Origin: Nocardiopsis ganjiahuensis DSM 45031
GTDB taxonomy: Bacteria > Actinomycetota > Actinomycetes > Streptosporangiales > Streptosporangiaceae
DNA: 64,000 nucleotides
Direction: 5' to 3'
Assembly: GCF_000341085.1 (NCBI RefSeq)
Contig: NZ_ANBA01000009.1
Span: 620,001-684,000 of the forward strand
Position numbers and translations under genes: made by a program. The notes beneath the pieces are model-generated. The model was given only the letters and a program-made list of their open reading frames with translations. It made no database searches and was not told the origin of the DNA. Below are positions 63,803 to 64,000 of the stretch, one piece after another (within the stretch, counting starts at the first letter, position 1; each line of letters opens with the position of its first letter).

Positions 63803-64000
63803 ATGAGCACGGTCCTGTTCGCCCCGGAAACCTTCAACCTCGCCGAGACGACACGGGCGATCGAGGTCGCCCGGCGCCTGCGGGACCGGCACGAGTGCGT
63901 GTTCGCCGGGTACTCCCAGCGGTACGCGGGCCTGGTCGAGGAGGCGGGGTTCGAGTACCACCCGCTCTCCCCCGAGCTCACCGACGCCCAGGCCGACCAG
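63803..64000 (+). CDS. GT-B glycosyltransferase, N-terminal part
   Basis: The first 66 residues of a protein running off the window: STVLFAPETFNLAETTRAIEVARRLRDRHECVFAGYSQRYAGLVEEAGFEYHPL-type sequence, the N-terminal Rossmann half of UGT/MGT-like glycosyltransferases. ATG 63803 follows GAGGAG. Its promoter region includes the TetR-type operators, so it may be co-regulated with the MFS pump. Substrate cannot be judged. Confidence 0.7.
   Translation, partial: MSTVLFAPETFNLAETTRAIEVARRLRDRHECVFAGYSQRYAGLVEEAGFEYHPLSPELTDAQADQ

Overview
The window is very G+C-rich, densely coded actinobacterial chromosome. Several markers point to Nocardiopsaceae (Nocardiopsis or a close relative of Thermobifida): a cvn conservon (kinase, Roadblock, DUF742, GTPase), phosphatidylinositol mannoside genes beside pgsA, pdxS and pdxT, F420/deazaflavin-type enzymes, a SAM-IV riboswitch, and a cellobiose-type LacI regulator with the palindrome TGGGAGCGCTCCCA. 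This assignment is inference. I saw no rRNA, tRNA, CRISPR array or transposase.

Layout. 1-8.1 kb: a cysteine desulfurase-like gene behind a SAM-IV riboswitch; a DUF3870 / class III CoA-transferase / glutaryl-CoA dehydrogenase run that looks like glutarate (lysine) catabolism; small enzymes; and an Rrf2 regulator divergent from a NmrA-like reductase with a shared operator. 8.2-14.9 kb: relA/spoT, apt, yajC and an SOS-boxed ruvCAB. secD and secF, usually between yajC and apt in relatives, are absent. 15.1-20.7 kb: a block on the opposite strand splits the ruvCAB-yebC neighbourhood. It holds an NrtR-type regulator, a J-domain/pseudokinase protein, a vWA protein and a divergent adenylosuccinate synthetase homologue. 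This is the best candidate here for an undescribed system. 21-29.8 kb: yebC, pdxT, pdxS, a LemA-like membrane protein, pimA-like, acyltransferase, pgsA, a HIT protein and a DUF885 peptidase-like protein.

29.9-36.9 kb: the cvn conservon, divergent from a coiled-coil/VanY-type peptidase. 37-43.6 kb: a FAH-like protein, a small zinc-ribbon protein, celR-like and GH1 beta-glucosidase, then metN-metI-metQ. 44.2-53.3 kb: cell-envelope proteins, metE behind a cobalamin riboswitch, and two tandem lipid- or membrane-anchored polysaccharide deacetylases. 53.4-64 kb: pyrD coupled to a PAC2 protein, a GlxA-type regulator, membrane and ABC-class ATPase proteins, a LysR/MFS pair, a TetR/MFS pair with two phased operators, and the start of a glycosyltransferase.

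Sulfur and methionine supply recurs: the SAM-IV-controlled desulfurase, metNIQ and B12-controlled metE are three separately regulated units. Most long antisense reading frames are GC-driven shadows and were left out. Two genes (23.8-24.3 kb and 61.8-62.3 kb) appear to start at CTG codons overlapping the upstream stop as CTGA.
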